Notes: generated from the letters alone by a model not told the origin. A stretch of DNA of 64,000 nucleotides from DASUHT01 sp038230835 (GCA_038230835.1 JBBRMM010000014.1:1-64000), one strand, 5' to 3'. Shown: positions 23,930 to 33,376, numbered from the stretch's first letter. Program-made: numbers and translations.

Positions 23930-26113
23930 ATGAGGGCACCTGTCACCGCACTTCGCGTCCTGGCGGCGCTTGCGGGAATCACCGCGGCGGCGTTCCTGGG
24001 TGGAGCGGTCCCGGCACACTCCACGGGAAGCGGAGCGATCACGGCCGCGAGCCCGTGCGGTTCGATGGCAACCCAGACACCCGCCGTCACCAAGGTAATG
24101 GTGGTGATGATGGAGAACCACGGCTACTCGCAGATCATCGGCTCGCCGGAGGCGCCGCAGGTGAACGCGCTCGCGCATCAGTGCGGGCTGGCGACCAACT
24201 ACCACGCGCTGCAGTACCCCTCTCTGCCCAACTACGTCAAGCTCGCCGCCGGGCGGGCGCCGAGTGCGATCGCCGGCAACGGCTCGGTCGGGACGGACTG
24301 CCATCCCGGGGGTACCTGCGTCTCGACCGACCCCAGCATCTTCTCGCAGATCTCGGGCGCCGGCAAGACGTGGCGCAGCTACGTCGAGAGCATGCCCGCC
24401 AACTGCTCGCTCACCGACGCCTATCCGTACATGGCCAAGCACAACCCGGCGGCGTACTTCGTGACCCCCGCCCAGCGCACCGACTGCCAGCATTACGACG
24501 TGCCTCTGGGCACCCTTGCCGGAGGCAACCTCGCGGGGGACGTCACCGGCGGCACCCTGCCCAACTTCAGTCTGGTGGTGCCCAACATGTGCAACGACGG
24601 GCACGACTCCTGCGCCGGCAAGAGCCCGGTCGCTGAGGAGGACGCGTTCGTCAAGTCGTGGCTCGCGACGATCGTGGCCGGTCCGGACTACCAGAGCGGA
24701 CACCTCACGGTCGTTCTGACCTGGGACTCCGATTCCAACAACGGCACCGGGAACCATGTCGCGACCGTCGTGATGAGTCCGTACACACCGGCTGGAACGG
24801 TCAGCTCGACAGCGTTCGACCACTACTCGCTGCTGCGGTCGACGGAGCAACTGCTGGGCATCAGCTCGTACCTCGGTGGCGCTTCGAGCGCGACCGACAT
24901 GCTGACGGCGTTCCATCTGGCACCGGGCTCGACCGGCGGAAATCCGCCCGCCACGCCCGTCCTGACCGACCATCCGTCGGGCTCGACGACATCCACCTCG
25001 GCGCTGCTCAGCTTCACCGACGCAACGTCGGGGGCAGCGTTCCGATGCTCGTTCGACGGCAACGCCTTCTCCGGTTGCGCCAGCCCGGTCAACTACTCCG
25101 GGCTCGCCGTGGGAGCGCACAGCTTCGCCGTCGAGGCCTCGAACTCCTTCGGCACGAGCGGCGCGGCGACGGCGGCCTGGACGGTCACATCGCCCGCGAC
25201 CGATACCACCCCGCCCAGCGTTCCGGCGCACCTGGCGGCAACCCAGAGCGGTGGCAACGTCTCACTCACCTGGTCCGCGTCCACCGATCCCGACGACGCC
25301 GTCGGCTCGTATCTGGTGTACCGAAACGGTGTCCAGATCGGCACGGTGACCGGCACGTCGTTCACCGACAGCTCCCTGCCTTCGGGTGGGGGCGGCGTGG
25401 TCGACACCGCCAGCTTCGGCTCTGCCCAGTCCTCGGGCTGGGGAGCCGGATACACGGTGGCCGGGAACGGGAGCACGTCCGTGACCGGAGGCACCGGCCG
25501 GGTCAGTCTCACCGGCGCAATCCAGAGCGAGCAGGCGCTGTACCAATCCGCGGTGTCGTCCACCGGTGAGCTGATGCGCTTCAGCCTCGGCGCCCGGCCG
25601 GTCGGCGGTCTCGCCTACATGACGCTCGTCGGGCGCTCGGCATCGCCGCAGATGACCGGCGACAGCTACCGGCTCTACGTGCAGGTCGCCCCCACGGGTG
25701 CGATCACGCTCGGCGCCCGGCGAACGGTGGCGGGAGTGACCACAAGCGTGGGCACGCCCGTCACGCTGCCCACGCTGTTGGTACCGGGCGCGGCCTACCA
25801 GCTGCGCGTCCAGTTCGCCGGAACGGCTCCCACGACGCTGCGGGCCAAGCTGTGGCCGGCAACGGCCGGCGAACCGTCGGCATGGCAGTTCTCGGCGCTC
25901 GATTCGAGTCCGACTCTGCAACATGCCGGGCTCGCTGGCGTCCGCCTGGTCAGCGCGGCGGCGTTCGCTGCGAAGTCCCTGGTGGCCACCGTCGCGGCAT
26001 ACGAGATCGACGACCTGTCGACCGGCACCACCAGCTACGCCTACGCGGTGCGCGCACGCGACACGCACGGCAACATCTCGGCAGCCTCGACTGCGGTCGA
26101 TGTCGTTCGCTGA
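23930..26113 (+). CDS. Secreted phosphoesterase with FN3 domain interrupted by a jelly-roll
   Basis: Encodes 727 residues; GAGGGGG lies upstream of the ATG. There is a signal peptide (1-31), then a phosphoesterase / phospholipase C-acid phosphatase domain (~50-330) with VVMMENHGYSQ and VVLTWDSDSNN, the metal-binding motifs. Next is an Ig-like domain (~342-420) with a Cys pair, then an FN3 domain that starts at ~428 (PPSVPAHLAATQS) but is broken after TSFTDSSLPSGG (~486). About 205 residues of a LamG/jelly-roll-like domain follow (VDTASFGSAQSSGW to YEIDDL), after which FN3 resumes (TTSYAYAVRARDTHGN). It probably releases phosphate from extracellular lipids or esters while bound to a surface. 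The next gene overlaps its 3' end. Confidence 0.82.
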   Translation: MRAPVTALRVLAALAGITAAAFLGGAVPAHSTGSGAITAASPCGSMATQTPAVTKVMVVMMENHGYSQIIGSPEAPQVNALAHQCGLATNYHALQYPSLPNYVKLAAGRAPSAIAGNGSVGTDCHPGGTCVSTDPSIFSQISGAGKTWRSYVESMPANCSLTDAYPYMAKHNPAAYFVTPAQRTDCQHYDVPLGTLAGGNLAGDVTGGTLPNFSLVVPNMCNDGHDSCAGKSPVAEEDAFVKSWLATIVAGPDYQSGHLTVVLTWDSDSNNGTGNHVATVVMSPYTPAGTVSSTAFDHYSLLRSTEQLLGISSYLGGASSATDMLTAFHLAPGSTGGNPPATPVLTDHPSGSTTSTSALLSFTDATSGAAFRCSFDGNAFSGCASPVNYSGLAVGAHSFAVEASNSFGTSGAATAAWTVTSPATDTTPPSVPAHLAATQSGGNVSLTWSASTDPDDAVGSYLVYRNGVQIGTVTGTSFTDSSLPSGGGGVVDTASFGSAQSSGWGAGYTVAGNGSTSVTGGTGRVSLTGAIQSEQALYQSAVSSTGELMRFSLGARPVGGLAYMTLVGRSASPQMTGDSYRLYVQVAPTGAITLGARRTVAGVTTSVGTPVTLPTLLVPGAAYQLRVQFAGTAPTTLRAKLWPATAGEPSAWQFSALDSSPTLQHAGLAGVRLVSAAAFAAKSLVATVAAYEIDDLSTGTTSYAYAVRARDTHGNISAASTAVDVVR

Positions 26114-27116
26114 TCGACTGGGAGCGGTGCGTCCGCTCGCGGTCCTGGCCAGCCTGTCCGTGGCCGCCACCCTGGTCGGTGGCGGCTGCGGCGGGCACAC
26201 CGACGCCGATCGCGGCCCGCTCTGGTCGGGCCGTCTGGCGCTGTCGGTGAACCACGCAGGCGGCTCGGCGCTGGAACTCCTGTCTCCGGGCGGAAGCCCC
26301 GCTCTGCTCACGTCGGTCGTCCGCCAAAGCGCCGATCGGAGTCCGAGCTGGGCGCCCGACGGCCGTACCATCGTGTTTTCGAGCAACCGCTCCGACCCCA
26401 CGTTGCATACGGCGGACGCGACCGAAATCTACACCGTCAGCGTCCCCGGCGGACGGCTCGCGCGCCTGACCCGCAACCGGGTGTACGACGATCTCCCGGT
26501 GTTCTCGCCGGACGGCAGTCGGATCGCGTTCGTCCGTCAGGTGGGTGACAAGCCCGCCGAACTGTGGGCGATGGACGCCGACGGCTCCGGCGGCCATCGC
26601 GTGACCACGGATCTGGGCGTGGCCGAGCGGGTCAGCTGGTCGCCCGATTCGAAACGGATCGCGTACAGCTGTCTGTCACCGTCGGCGATCTCGAACCCCA
26701 CCGGGGCCGGCAAGGGCGGTGACGTCGGCGGCAGCGGCGACGACGCCGACAACACCGACATCTGCACCATCTCCGCCTCCGGCGCCAAACACGGTCGGCT
26801 CACGCCCGACCCCGTCGCACGCGACTCGCAGCCGGCATGGTCGCCCGACGGCAGGACGATCGCGTTCATTCGCGGACGCGCCAGCGTCGACGAGGTGGCG
26901 GCCGCCGGCGGGCCTGTGCGCACCATCCGAGCGGCCGGACTCGGTGGCGGATGGGCGTTTCCGAGCTGGTCGGAGAACGGGCGCACGATCCTCGCCCTCG
27001 ACCGCACCGACCTCACGCTGCGACTGCTGCCCACGGCCGGAGGCTGGACGCCGAGCATCACCACGGCGCAGCTGACCGCCGCCCCGGCTTGGTGGCAGCC
27101 GAACCGGCCCCTGTAG
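26100..27116 (+). CDS. Exported TolB/WD40-like propeller protein
   Basis: Encodes 338 residues from the ATG at 26100, overlapping the phosphoesterase stop by 14 nt, so the two are probably co-translated. A signal peptide (VLASLSVAATLVGGGCGG) may have a Cys for lipidation, though the residues before it are not a classical lipobox. The body has TolB-type blades: PSWAPDGRTIVFSSNRSD, PVFSPDGSRIAFVRQ, VSWSPDSKRIAYSC, PAWSPDGRTIAFIRG. An acidic Gly-rich loop (GGSGDDADNTD) breaks one blade. Such propellers act as periplasmic or extracytoplasmic binding modules. The coupling suggests a partner or substrate-sensing role for the phosphoesterase. Confidence 0.8.
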   Translation: MSFADRLGAVRPLAVLASLSVAATLVGGGCGGHTDADRGPLWSGRLALSVNHAGGSALELLSPGGSPALLTSVVRQSADRSPSWAPDGRTIVFSSNRSDPTLHTADATEIYTVSVPGGRLARLTRNRVYDDLPVFSPDGSRIAFVRQVGDKPAELWAMDADGSGGHRVTTDLGVAERVSWSPDSKRIAYSCLSPSAISNPTGAGKGGDVGGSGDDADNTDICTISASGAKHGRLTPDPVARDSQPAWSPDGRTIAFIRGRASVDEVAAAGGPVRTIRAAGLGGGWAFPSWSENGRTILALDRTDLTLRLLPTAGGWTPSITTAQLTAAPAWWQPNRPL

Positions 27117-27144
27117 GAGCCGACGCGGCGCGTAGAGTGCCACC

Positions 27145-27762
27145 ATGGCCGCCAACCTGCTGCTCCTGTTGCGACACGGCCAGGCCGAGTCGAACGTCGA
27201 CCGCCGGTTCACGACCCGCACCGACAGCCCGCTGACCGACCTGGGGATGGCCCAGGCACGTGAGGCCGCTTCGGCCCTGGCCAACGTGCCGATCGACCGC
27301 ATCATCTGCTCCCCGATGCGCCGGGCGCGGGCCACCGGCGAACTGGTGGCGGCTGCGCAGATCGGCGGCGCACCGCCGCTCGCGGAGGACAAACGTCTGA
27401 CGGAGATCGACGCCGGCCCGTTCGAAGGGCTGACCCCGGCCGAGATTCTCGCCGGCCCGCTGGCGGATATCTACCGGCGCTGGCGCTCCGACCGCGATCC
27501 CGAGTTCCCCGACGGTGCCGAGACGCTCGACTCGGCGGTCAGGCGGTCACGGTCATTTGTGGAACACGTGTCCCGGCTCGACGGGATCACGCTGGCTTCG
27601 ACCCACGGGTCGCTGGCGAGGGTGATGGTGACCGCTTTGGTGCTCGGCGCCGATCCCGCCCGCTATCGGCACATGTGGATGGACAACGCGCGGATGGCGG
27701 TCATCCGCTGGGAGGCCGAGTCGCCGCTCCTCGTCGGCTTCAACACGCTGACGCTGCCCTAG
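27145..27762 (+). CDS. Histidine phosphatase family protein
   Basis: Encodes 205 residues with the phosphoglycerate-mutase-like fold. LLLRHGQAESN (catalytic His11) is near the N-terminus, IICSPMRRARATGEL supplies phosphate-binding Arg, EIDAGPFEGLTPAEI holds the acid, and LASTHGSLARVMV the second His. Substrates in this family range from phosphoglycerate to cobalamin precursors and phosphorylated proteins or sugars, and cannot be chosen here. It follows the propeller by ~28 nt and may belong to the same transcript. Confidence 0.85.
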   Translation: MAANLLLLLRHGQAESNVDRRFTTRTDSPLTDLGMAQAREAASALANVPIDRIICSPMRRARATGELVAAAQIGGAPPLAEDKRLTEIDAGPFEGLTPAEILAGPLADIYRRWRSDRDPEFPDGAETLDSAVRRSRSFVEHVSRLDGITLASTHGSLARVMVTALVLGADPARYRHMWMDNARMAVIRWEAESPLLVGFNTLTLP

Positions 27763-27802
27763 GTTCCCACCAGCCGAGGGGCAGAATGTTGAGCCAACGT
27801 TA

Positions 27803-27916
27803 CGGTGCCTGGCACCGAGCCTGCCGCGGGTGGCGTGGCTGGAGCCGCAATCCGGCCCAGGGAACGGGTCCGTCGTAGGCCACCGTATTCAGCGCATGTT
27901 GCGGTGCCAGGCACCG
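27803..27916. repeat. REPIN-like inverted pair of 15-nt palindromes
   Basis: CGGTGCCTGGCACCG (27803-27817) and its reverse complement CGGTGCCAGGCACCG (27902-27916) lie 84 nt apart, in front of a RAYT gene. Each is a 7-bp palindrome around one unpaired base. Paired REP palindromes in inverted orientation are the substrate of RAYT transposases. Confidence 0.75.
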
Positions 27917-27998
27917 TGTCGGGCGGCGTTACGGCTTGACGCGGAGTCGTGACAGGTCGTCACGGACACATGAGCGGCCGACGGGTAGCCTCGAAGCG

Positions 27999-28562
27999 AT
28001 GCCGAGACGAAACCGGATCGACTACGCAGGCGCTATCCAGCACGTCGTCAGCCGCGGCGTGCTGCGAATGCCGATCTACATCCACGACGACAATCGGCTC
28101 CTGTTCATGACCTTGCTCACCGACACCGTGGGGCGGTTCGGCTGGAGGTGTCACGGCTACTGCCTGATGGCGAACCATTTCCACCTCGTCGTCGAGACCC
28201 CGCAGCCAAATCTCGCCCGCGGCATGCACCGGCTCAACACCGCCTACGCTCGTATCTTCAACAAGTCCGCGGGACGATCCGGGCACCTGTTCGAAAGCCG
28301 ATACTGGTCGACGCCGGTCGAGCAGGAGGTTCATCTGCTCGAAACCGCGCGCTACGTCGCGCTCAACCCGGTCCGCGCCGGCGCCTGCCGCGACCCCGAA
28401 CAGTGGCCGTGGTCGAGCCATCGACACGTGATTGCCGACGACGAACCGCCCCCCTTCCTGGCGGTCGATCGCACACTCGGGTGCTTCTCCGACGACCCCA
28501 GCACCGCTCGCCGACTGTACGCCGCGTTCGTCGTCGCAGGGCGACCAGCGAGTTCCGTATGA
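27999..28562 (+). CDS. REP-associated tyrosine transposase (RAYT, Y1_Tnp)
   Basis: Encodes 187 residues from the ATG at 27999 (a longer open frame begins at 27936 but covers the spacer). It carries the IS200-like fold: RNRIDYAGAIQHVVSRG at the start, HUH motif CLMANHFHLVVET, and a helix with the candidate catalytic Tyr, RLNTAYARIFNKSAGRSGH. ALNPVRAGACRDPEQWPWSS is the usual C-terminal signature. RAYTs nick and move REP palindromes, two of which lie just upstream. It appears intact. Its stop overlaps the candidate ATG of the L,D-transpeptidase frame. It is a domesticated single-copy gene rather than a classical IS, as no ends were seen. Confidence 0.88.
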   Translation: MPRRNRIDYAGAIQHVVSRGVLRMPIYIHDDNRLLFMTLLTDTVGRFGWRCHGYCLMANHFHLVVETPQPNLARGMHRLNTAYARIFNKSAGRSGHLFESRYWSTPVEQEVHLLETARYVALNPVRAGACRDPEQWPWSSHRHVIADDEPPPFLAVDRTLGCFSDDPSTARRLYAAFVVAGRPASSV

Positions 28563-28570
28563 TGTGTCGT

Positions 28571-29200
28571 ATGAGACGCGCACTTGCAATCGCAGCCGCC
28601 TGCCTCGTCGTCTTGGCGTTACCGGCCACCGCACATGCCGGACTTCAGTACGGCGACAAGGGCCCAGCCGTACTCGCGCTGCAGAAGCGCCTGATCGGCC
28701 TCAAGTACCTCGCGGTCGCAGCCCGAAACGGCGTCTACGGCTACCGCACCCTGCAGGCCGTGATGGCATTCCAGGGTTGGGTCGGGCTGACCCGCGACGG
28801 GGTCGCGGGACCGACCACGTTCGGTCGCCTGAGCACTGCTCACATCCCGACCCCCTGGTCGCGGTCGGTGCGGCACATGGAGGTGCACAAGAGCCGCCAG
28901 GTGCTGCTCCTGATCGCCCACGGATTGGTCGTGCGCGCGATCCACGTCTCGACGGCCGCGCCGGGTCACGTCACCCCCGCCGGCTTCTTCACGATCTACC
29001 GTAAGGAGCGCATGAGTTGGTCGCGCCAGTTCAGCGTCTGGCTTCCGTTTGCCGACTACTTCACCGGTGGCTATGCGTTCCACGAATACCCCGATGTCCC
29101 CGGCTATCCGGCGTCGCACGGTTGCATTCGGATGCCGGCCGGCGATGCGACGCTCGTGTGGTACTGGGCGACGCTCGGCACCCGTGTCCGGATCCAGTAA
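28571..29200 (+). CDS. L,D-transpeptidase with peptidoglycan-binding domain
   Basis: Encodes 209 residues from the ATG at 28571 (others at 28559 and 28562 overlap the RAYT stop). Signal peptide (ALAIAAACLVVLALPATAHA), PG_binding_1 domain (KGPAVLALQKRLIGLKYL, FQGWVGLTRDGVAGPTTF), then a YkuD catalytic domain with GYPASHGCIRMP (Cys nucleophile and preceding His). These enzymes form 3-3 crosslinks or attach proteins to peptidoglycan outside the membrane. The domain is short but complete at the active site. The coupling with a RAYT gene upstream is probably incidental. Confidence 0.88.
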   Translation: MRRALAIAAACLVVLALPATAHAGLQYGDKGPAVLALQKRLIGLKYLAVAARNGVYGYRTLQAVMAFQGWVGLTRDGVAGPTTFGRLSTAHIPTPWSRSVRHMEVHKSRQVLLLIAHGLVVRAIHVSTAAPGHVTPAGFFTIYRKERMSWSRQFSVWLPFADYFTGGYAFHEYPDVPGYPASHGCIRMPAGDATLVWYWATLGTRVRIQ

Positions 29201-29247
29201 CCGGGCGGGAGTCGTCGATCGACCAGGGCACACGTAGACTCCGCAAG

Positions 29248-32200
29248 ATGAATCCCGGAATCCTCGCCGGCCATCGCTACCGACTGGTCGCCTTCGACTG
29301 GGACGGCACCGCCGTCTCCTCCCGCACCGAGCAGCCGCGGGACCTCGCGCAATCGATGCAGCGACTGCTCGACCGCGGCGTGACACTGGTCGTCATCACC
29401 GGGACGAACGCCACCAACGTGAGCGGCCAGATCGCGCCGCTCCTCACCCCCGAGTCGCGGTCGAGGCTCTACCTGATGGTGAACCGTGGCTCCGAGGTGT
29501 ACTCGCACTCCCCCGCCGGCGAGCTCGAACTGGTATGGCGACGCGACGCCACGGCCGCCGAGAACGCCGCGCTCGATGCGACGGCGGCGGACGTCGCAGG
29601 TGAACTGTTCGACCACCACGGGATCACGGTCGAGATCATCTCGAACCGCCTCAACAGGCGCAAGATCGACCTCATCCCGACCCCGGAATGGGCCGACCCG
29701 CCGAAGGCGCGAATCGGTGAGCTGCTACAGGCGGTCGAAGCGCGGCTGGCTCCGCTGCCGGGTGGAATCGGGGCCGCGATCGACCTCACCAGCCGGCTGG
29801 CCCGCGAGCACGGCCTGCCGGACGCCCGGATCACCAGCGACGTCAAGCACATCGAGCTGGGCCTCACCGACAAGTCCGACTCGATCGCGTTCCTGATGCG
29901 CCGGCTGGCTCCGCTGCGGGCCATCCGGCCCCGAGAGATCGTGATCGCGGGCGATGAGTTCGGGCCCATCGCGGGCTTCGAGGGCAGCGACTACCGCATG
30001 GTCACCCGGCTGGCAGCCGGTGCCACGATCATCTCCGTCGGCAACGAGCCGAACGGCGTGCCACCGGGCGTGATCCACCTCACCGGCGGGCCGAAGGCCT
30101 TCATCCGCCTGCTTGACGAGGTCGCGGCAACGGCCCTCGATACGACTCCGGTGGCCGCCCCGATCCCGGCGGTCGTGTCGCGCCCGGCTGAGCGCGACGG
30201 CTGGCAGGTGGTGAACGACGGCTACGACATGGTGGGAGAGGCGTCGCGGGACACGCTGTTCGCGCTCACCAACGGCCACATGGGCGTGCGGGGATCGACC
30301 GACGAGGCCGGCCCCGGCTCCTCTCCGGCAGCGTACGTGGCCGGGCTGTTCGACGGCCCGGGGCCCGGCGTCGAGGACCTGGTCGTTATCCCGGACTGGG
30401 TGAGCACGGGGATCGTGGTCGCCGGCCGTGAGTTTGCGCCCTGGGCGTGGAAGGTCATCTCCCATCGGCGCAGGCTCGACCTCGCGGCGCTGCGGTACGA
30501 ACGCGAGCTGGTGTGCGACGATCCCGATGGACGCCGCCTGCGGCTATGGTCGGAGCGTCTGCTCAGCCTTGCCAAGCCGCAGCTGGCGGGCGTACGACTG
30601 CGCCTCACGCTCGAGGCCGGACCCGCCGGGCGGGTGGAGCTGCGAGCCGGGATGCGAGCGCGGGAGCAGGCGGGCCCGCTCCCCCACGTCGAGGCGGTGG
30701 CGGCCGGCGGCACGGACGGCACCGACATGCTGCACACCCGCACGCCGGGCGGGCGGGTGGCGGTGGACGTCGCCCAAGTGGTGCGTGCTTCTCTCGATGG
30801 GGAGCAGGTGACGACCGACCGCTATGCCGACGAGACCTCCTGCGGCCGGCTGGTCGAGCTCGAGCTGGCTGCCGGTCAGACGCTCGAGCTCGAGCGGCAC
30901 ATCGCCGTCTACACCGAGCGCGAGCGAGCCCTGCCCGCTGCCGCGGCGGCAGAGGCCGTGACAGCATCGGCCGCCGCCGGCTGGGACGTTCTGCTCGCCG
31001 ACCACCACGCCGCGTGGGCTGCTGCCTGGGCACGCTGCGACGTCGAGATCGAGGGTGATCCAGAGTCACAGCTCGGTGTCCGCTTCGCGATCGCGCAGAT
31101 GATCGCCGTCGCTCCGACCGCCGATTCCGGAGCATCGATCGCCGCCAAGGGGCTCACAGGCGAGGGCTACAAGGGTCACGTCTTCTGGGACACCGACATC
31201 TTCCTGCTGCCGTTCTACGCGTACTCGCTGCCGGAGGTTGCGCGCCGCCTGCTCGCCTACCGCGTCGACACCCTGCCCGCGGCCCAGCGGCATGCACAGG
31301 ATGCGAGGCTGAAGGGTGCCTGGTTCGCGTGGGAGAGCGCCGCCAGCGGAGAGGACGTGACGCCGGAGTTCGTGGTCGGGCCGGGTGGCCGCCACCTGCA
31401 CGTGCTGACCGGCAAGCAGGAGATCCACGTCGTCGGCGACGTGGCCTGGGCGGTCGACGCCTACCTGCGATCGAACGCCGACAGACCCCTGCTCGAAGAC
31501 GGCGGTTCCGATCTCGTGCTCGAAGCGGCCCGCTTCTACGCCACCCGCGGGATCGAGACCGATCGTGGCTACGAGATCCACACCGTGATCGGCCCGGACG
31601 AGTTGCACGAGGGTGTCGACAACAGCGCGTACACCAACGTGATGGGTGCGTGGACGATGCGCCGAGCGGCCGAACTGGTTCGGTCCGGCTTCGCCCTCGC
31701 AGATGCCGGCGAGGCCGAGCGCTGGATCGACCTGGCCGATCGGATGCTGGTGCTGCGCAACCGCGACGGGCTGATCGAACAGCACGAGGGGTTCCTCGAG
31801 CTGCCGGAGGCCGGTCGCGGGCCGGAGGATCGCAGCGAGCTCGCGTGGCAGCGCGATCGAATGGACTGGCGAGATGTGAAGCAGGCCGACGTGGTGATGC
31901 TGATGGCTGTCCTCGAGCCGCAGTTCACCGAGCAGGAACGGCTGGCCCATTACCTCCTCTACGAGCCACTGACACGCCATCTGTCATCCCTCTCGGAGGC
32001 CGTCCACTCGCTGGTCGCGCGGCGCGTCGATCTCCACGATGCGGCCGACGAGTATCTCGCCCGGGCGATCGCGATCGACCTCTACGACAGCCGCGGCAAC
32101 CGGCCGGACGGGATGCACATGGCGACGCAAGGCGGGGTGTGGCAGGCGGTCGTCCTCGGGTGCGGCGGAATCCGTGCAGACGGTGAGGGGCCGCTTCGGA

Positions 32201-32415
32201 TCGATCCCCGGCTGGCGCCCGGCTGGACCGGCCTGCGCTTCTCGGTCTCCCACCGCGGCGTGCAGGTGACGATCACGCTTCGTCACGATCAGGCGACCGT
32301 CGAGGTCGAGTCGGGCACCGCCGACATCGAGTTGCCGGGATTCACGGGCACGGTGTCGCCCGGGCACGCGGTCCGCTTGCACAGGGTCGGCTCGGGCTGG
32401 CGCATCGCGGCGTGA
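29248..32415 (+). CDS. HAD phosphatase - GH65 phosphorylase fusion
   Basis: Encodes 1055 residues. Residues 1-~300 are a HAD hydrolase: VAFDWDGTAVSS (nucleophile Asp), VVITGTNATN, IVIAGDEFGPIAG (acidic metal site). Residues ~320-1050 are a GH65 glycoside phosphorylase: TNGHMGVRGS, GLTGEGYKGHVFWDTDIF, and IGPDELHEGVDNSAYTN, where the Glu after PDE is the expected general acid, then GVWQAVVLGCGG. GH65 enzymes split trehalose, kojibiose or nigerose with phosphate to a hexose 1-phosphate; the HAD part could then act on a sugar phosphate. Similar fusions are known in mycobacteria (OtsB1-like). Its stop overlaps the EamA start (GTGA), so they are co-translated. Confidence 0.88.
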   Translation: MNPGILAGHRYRLVAFDWDGTAVSSRTEQPRDLAQSMQRLLDRGVTLVVITGTNATNVSGQIAPLLTPESRSRLYLMVNRGSEVYSHSPAGELELVWRRDATAAENAALDATAADVAGELFDHHGITVEIISNRLNRRKIDLIPTPEWADPPKARIGELLQAVEARLAPLPGGIGAAIDLTSRLAREHGLPDARITSDVKHIELGLTDKSDSIAFLMRRLAPLRAIRPREIVIAGDEFGPIAGFEGSDYRMVTRLAAGATIISVGNEPNGVPPGVIHLTGGPKAFIRLLDEVAATALDTTPVAAPIPAVVSRPAERDGWQVVNDGYDMVGEASRDTLFALTNGHMGVRGSTDEAGPGSSPAAYVAGLFDGPGPGVEDLVVIPDWVSTGIVVAGREFAPWAWKVISHRRRLDLAALRYERELVCDDPDGRRLRLWSERLLSLAKPQLAGVRLRLTLEAGPAGRVELRAGMRAREQAGPLPHVEAVAAGGTDGTDMLHTRTPGGRVAVDVAQVVRASLDGEQVTTDRYADETSCGRLVELELAAGQTLELERHIAVYTERERALPAAAAAEAVTASAAAGWDVLLADHHAAWAAAWARCDVEIEGDPESQLGVRFAIAQMIAVAPTADSGASIAAKGLTGEGYKGHVFWDTDIFLLPFYAYSLPEVARRLLAYRVDTLPAAQRHAQDARLKGAWFAWESAASGEDVTPEFVVGPGGRHLHVLTGKQEIHVVGDVAWAVDAYLRSNADRPLLEDGGSDLVLEAARFYATRGIETDRGYEIHTVIGPDELHEGVDNSAYTNVMGAWTMRRAAELVRSGFALADAGEAERWIDLADRMLVLRNRDGLIEQHEGFLELPEAGRGPEDRSELAWQRDRMDWRDVKQADVVMLMAVLEPQFTEQERLAHYLLYEPLTRHLSSLSEAVHSLVARRVDLHDAADEYLARAIAIDLYDSRGNRPDGMHMATQGGVWQAVVLGCGGIRADGEGPLRIDPRLAPGWTGLRFSVSHRGVQVTITLRHDQATVEVESGTADIELPGFTGTVSPGHAVRLHRVGSGWRIAA

Positions 32416-33344
32416 GCCGCATCCGCGGCTACCTGTTGGTGGGGGCTGCCGCCAGCCTGTGGGGTCTCAACGGCGCGGTGTCGAAGGTAGTGCTGGCCAA
32501 CGGCCTCGACAGCAGCCGGCTGACCCAGGCCCGCGTGACCGGCGCTTTCGTCGGACTCCTCGGTCTGCTGCTGGCGAGGCGCCCGGCCGCCCTTCGAGCG
32601 ACCCGCAGCCAGGCCGCGTATCTGATCGTGTTCGGCCTGGTTGGGCTGAACGGCGTGCAGCTCTTCTACTTTCAGGCCATTCACCGACTGCCGATCGGGA
32701 TCGCGGTGCTGATCGAATACCTGGCACCGGTGCTGGTGGCGCTGTACGTGCGCTTCGTGCTCGGCCGCGCCATCGGGTCACGGCTGTGGGCTTCGATCGC
32801 CCTGGTGCTGGTTGGACTGGCGCTGATGGTCGACGTGATCGGGGGCGGTGGCAGCCTGTCCAGCCTCGGGGTTGGCTTCGCGCTCCTCGCGGCGCTGTCA
32901 TACGCGCTCTACATCCTGATGGCGGAACGCCTGGCGGGCGCGCGCCCGGCCGAAGCCACCCTGTGCTGGGGGTTCGGCACGGCCGCGCTGTTCTGGGCGT
33001 TCGCGGCCCCTCTGTGGACGTTCCCGGTGTCGCTGTTGGGCACGTCGGTCAGCCTCGGCGGGCGCCTGCACGCGATCCACCTGCCACTCGGACTGCTCGT
33101 GGGGTGGGTGGTGGTGATGGGCACGCTGATCCCGTTTGCGATGTTGGTGGGCGCGCTCGTGGCACTCCCGGCGACGCGCATCACGCTGCTCTCGACGTGG
33201 GAGCCGGTGGCCGGGGCGATCATTGCCTGGGCCTGGCTCACCGAGCGGCTGGCCGGCCCGCAACTGATCGGTGCAGGTCTCGTGCTGGCGGGCATCCTGG
33301 TCGCCGAGACCACGCAGGCCGACAATTTACACAACCCTCACTGA
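32412..33344 (+). CDS. EamA-family (DMT) transporter
   Basis: Encodes 310 residues with ten hydrophobic helices arranged as two EamA repeats. The first has YLLVGAAASLWGLNGAVSKV and a conserved LFYFQAIHRLPIGIAVLIEY segment; the second has ALSYALYILMAERLAGARP and ITLLSTWEPVAGAIIAWAWL. Such proteins export small metabolites or sugars/amino acids across the inner membrane. Its GTG overlaps the GH65 stop (GTGA), so it might move the product of that enzyme, which is an inference only. It ends ~30 nt before the CAP gene. Confidence 0.88.
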   Translation: MSRIRGYLLVGAAASLWGLNGAVSKVVLANGLDSSRLTQARVTGAFVGLLGLLLARRPAALRATRSQAAYLIVFGLVGLNGVQLFYFQAIHRLPIGIAVLIEYLAPVLVALYVRFVLGRAIGSRLWASIALVLVGLALMVDVIGGGGSLSSLGVGFALLAALSYALYILMAERLAGARPAEATLCWGFGTAALFWAFAAPLWTFPVSLLGTSVSLGGRLHAIHLPLGLLVGWVVVMGTLIPFAMLVGALVALPATRITLLSTWEPVAGAIIAWAWLTERLAGPQLIGAGLVLAGILVAETTQADNLHNPH

Positions 33345-33376
33345 GGATCAGGGTCCGGGTAGCCGATCACCTATGC

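Noticed and set aside
27999..28562. Classical IS200/IS605 insertion sequence
   Set aside because: No TnpB, no element-end hairpins at gene borders and REP-like palindromes in front; it fits a RAYT instead.
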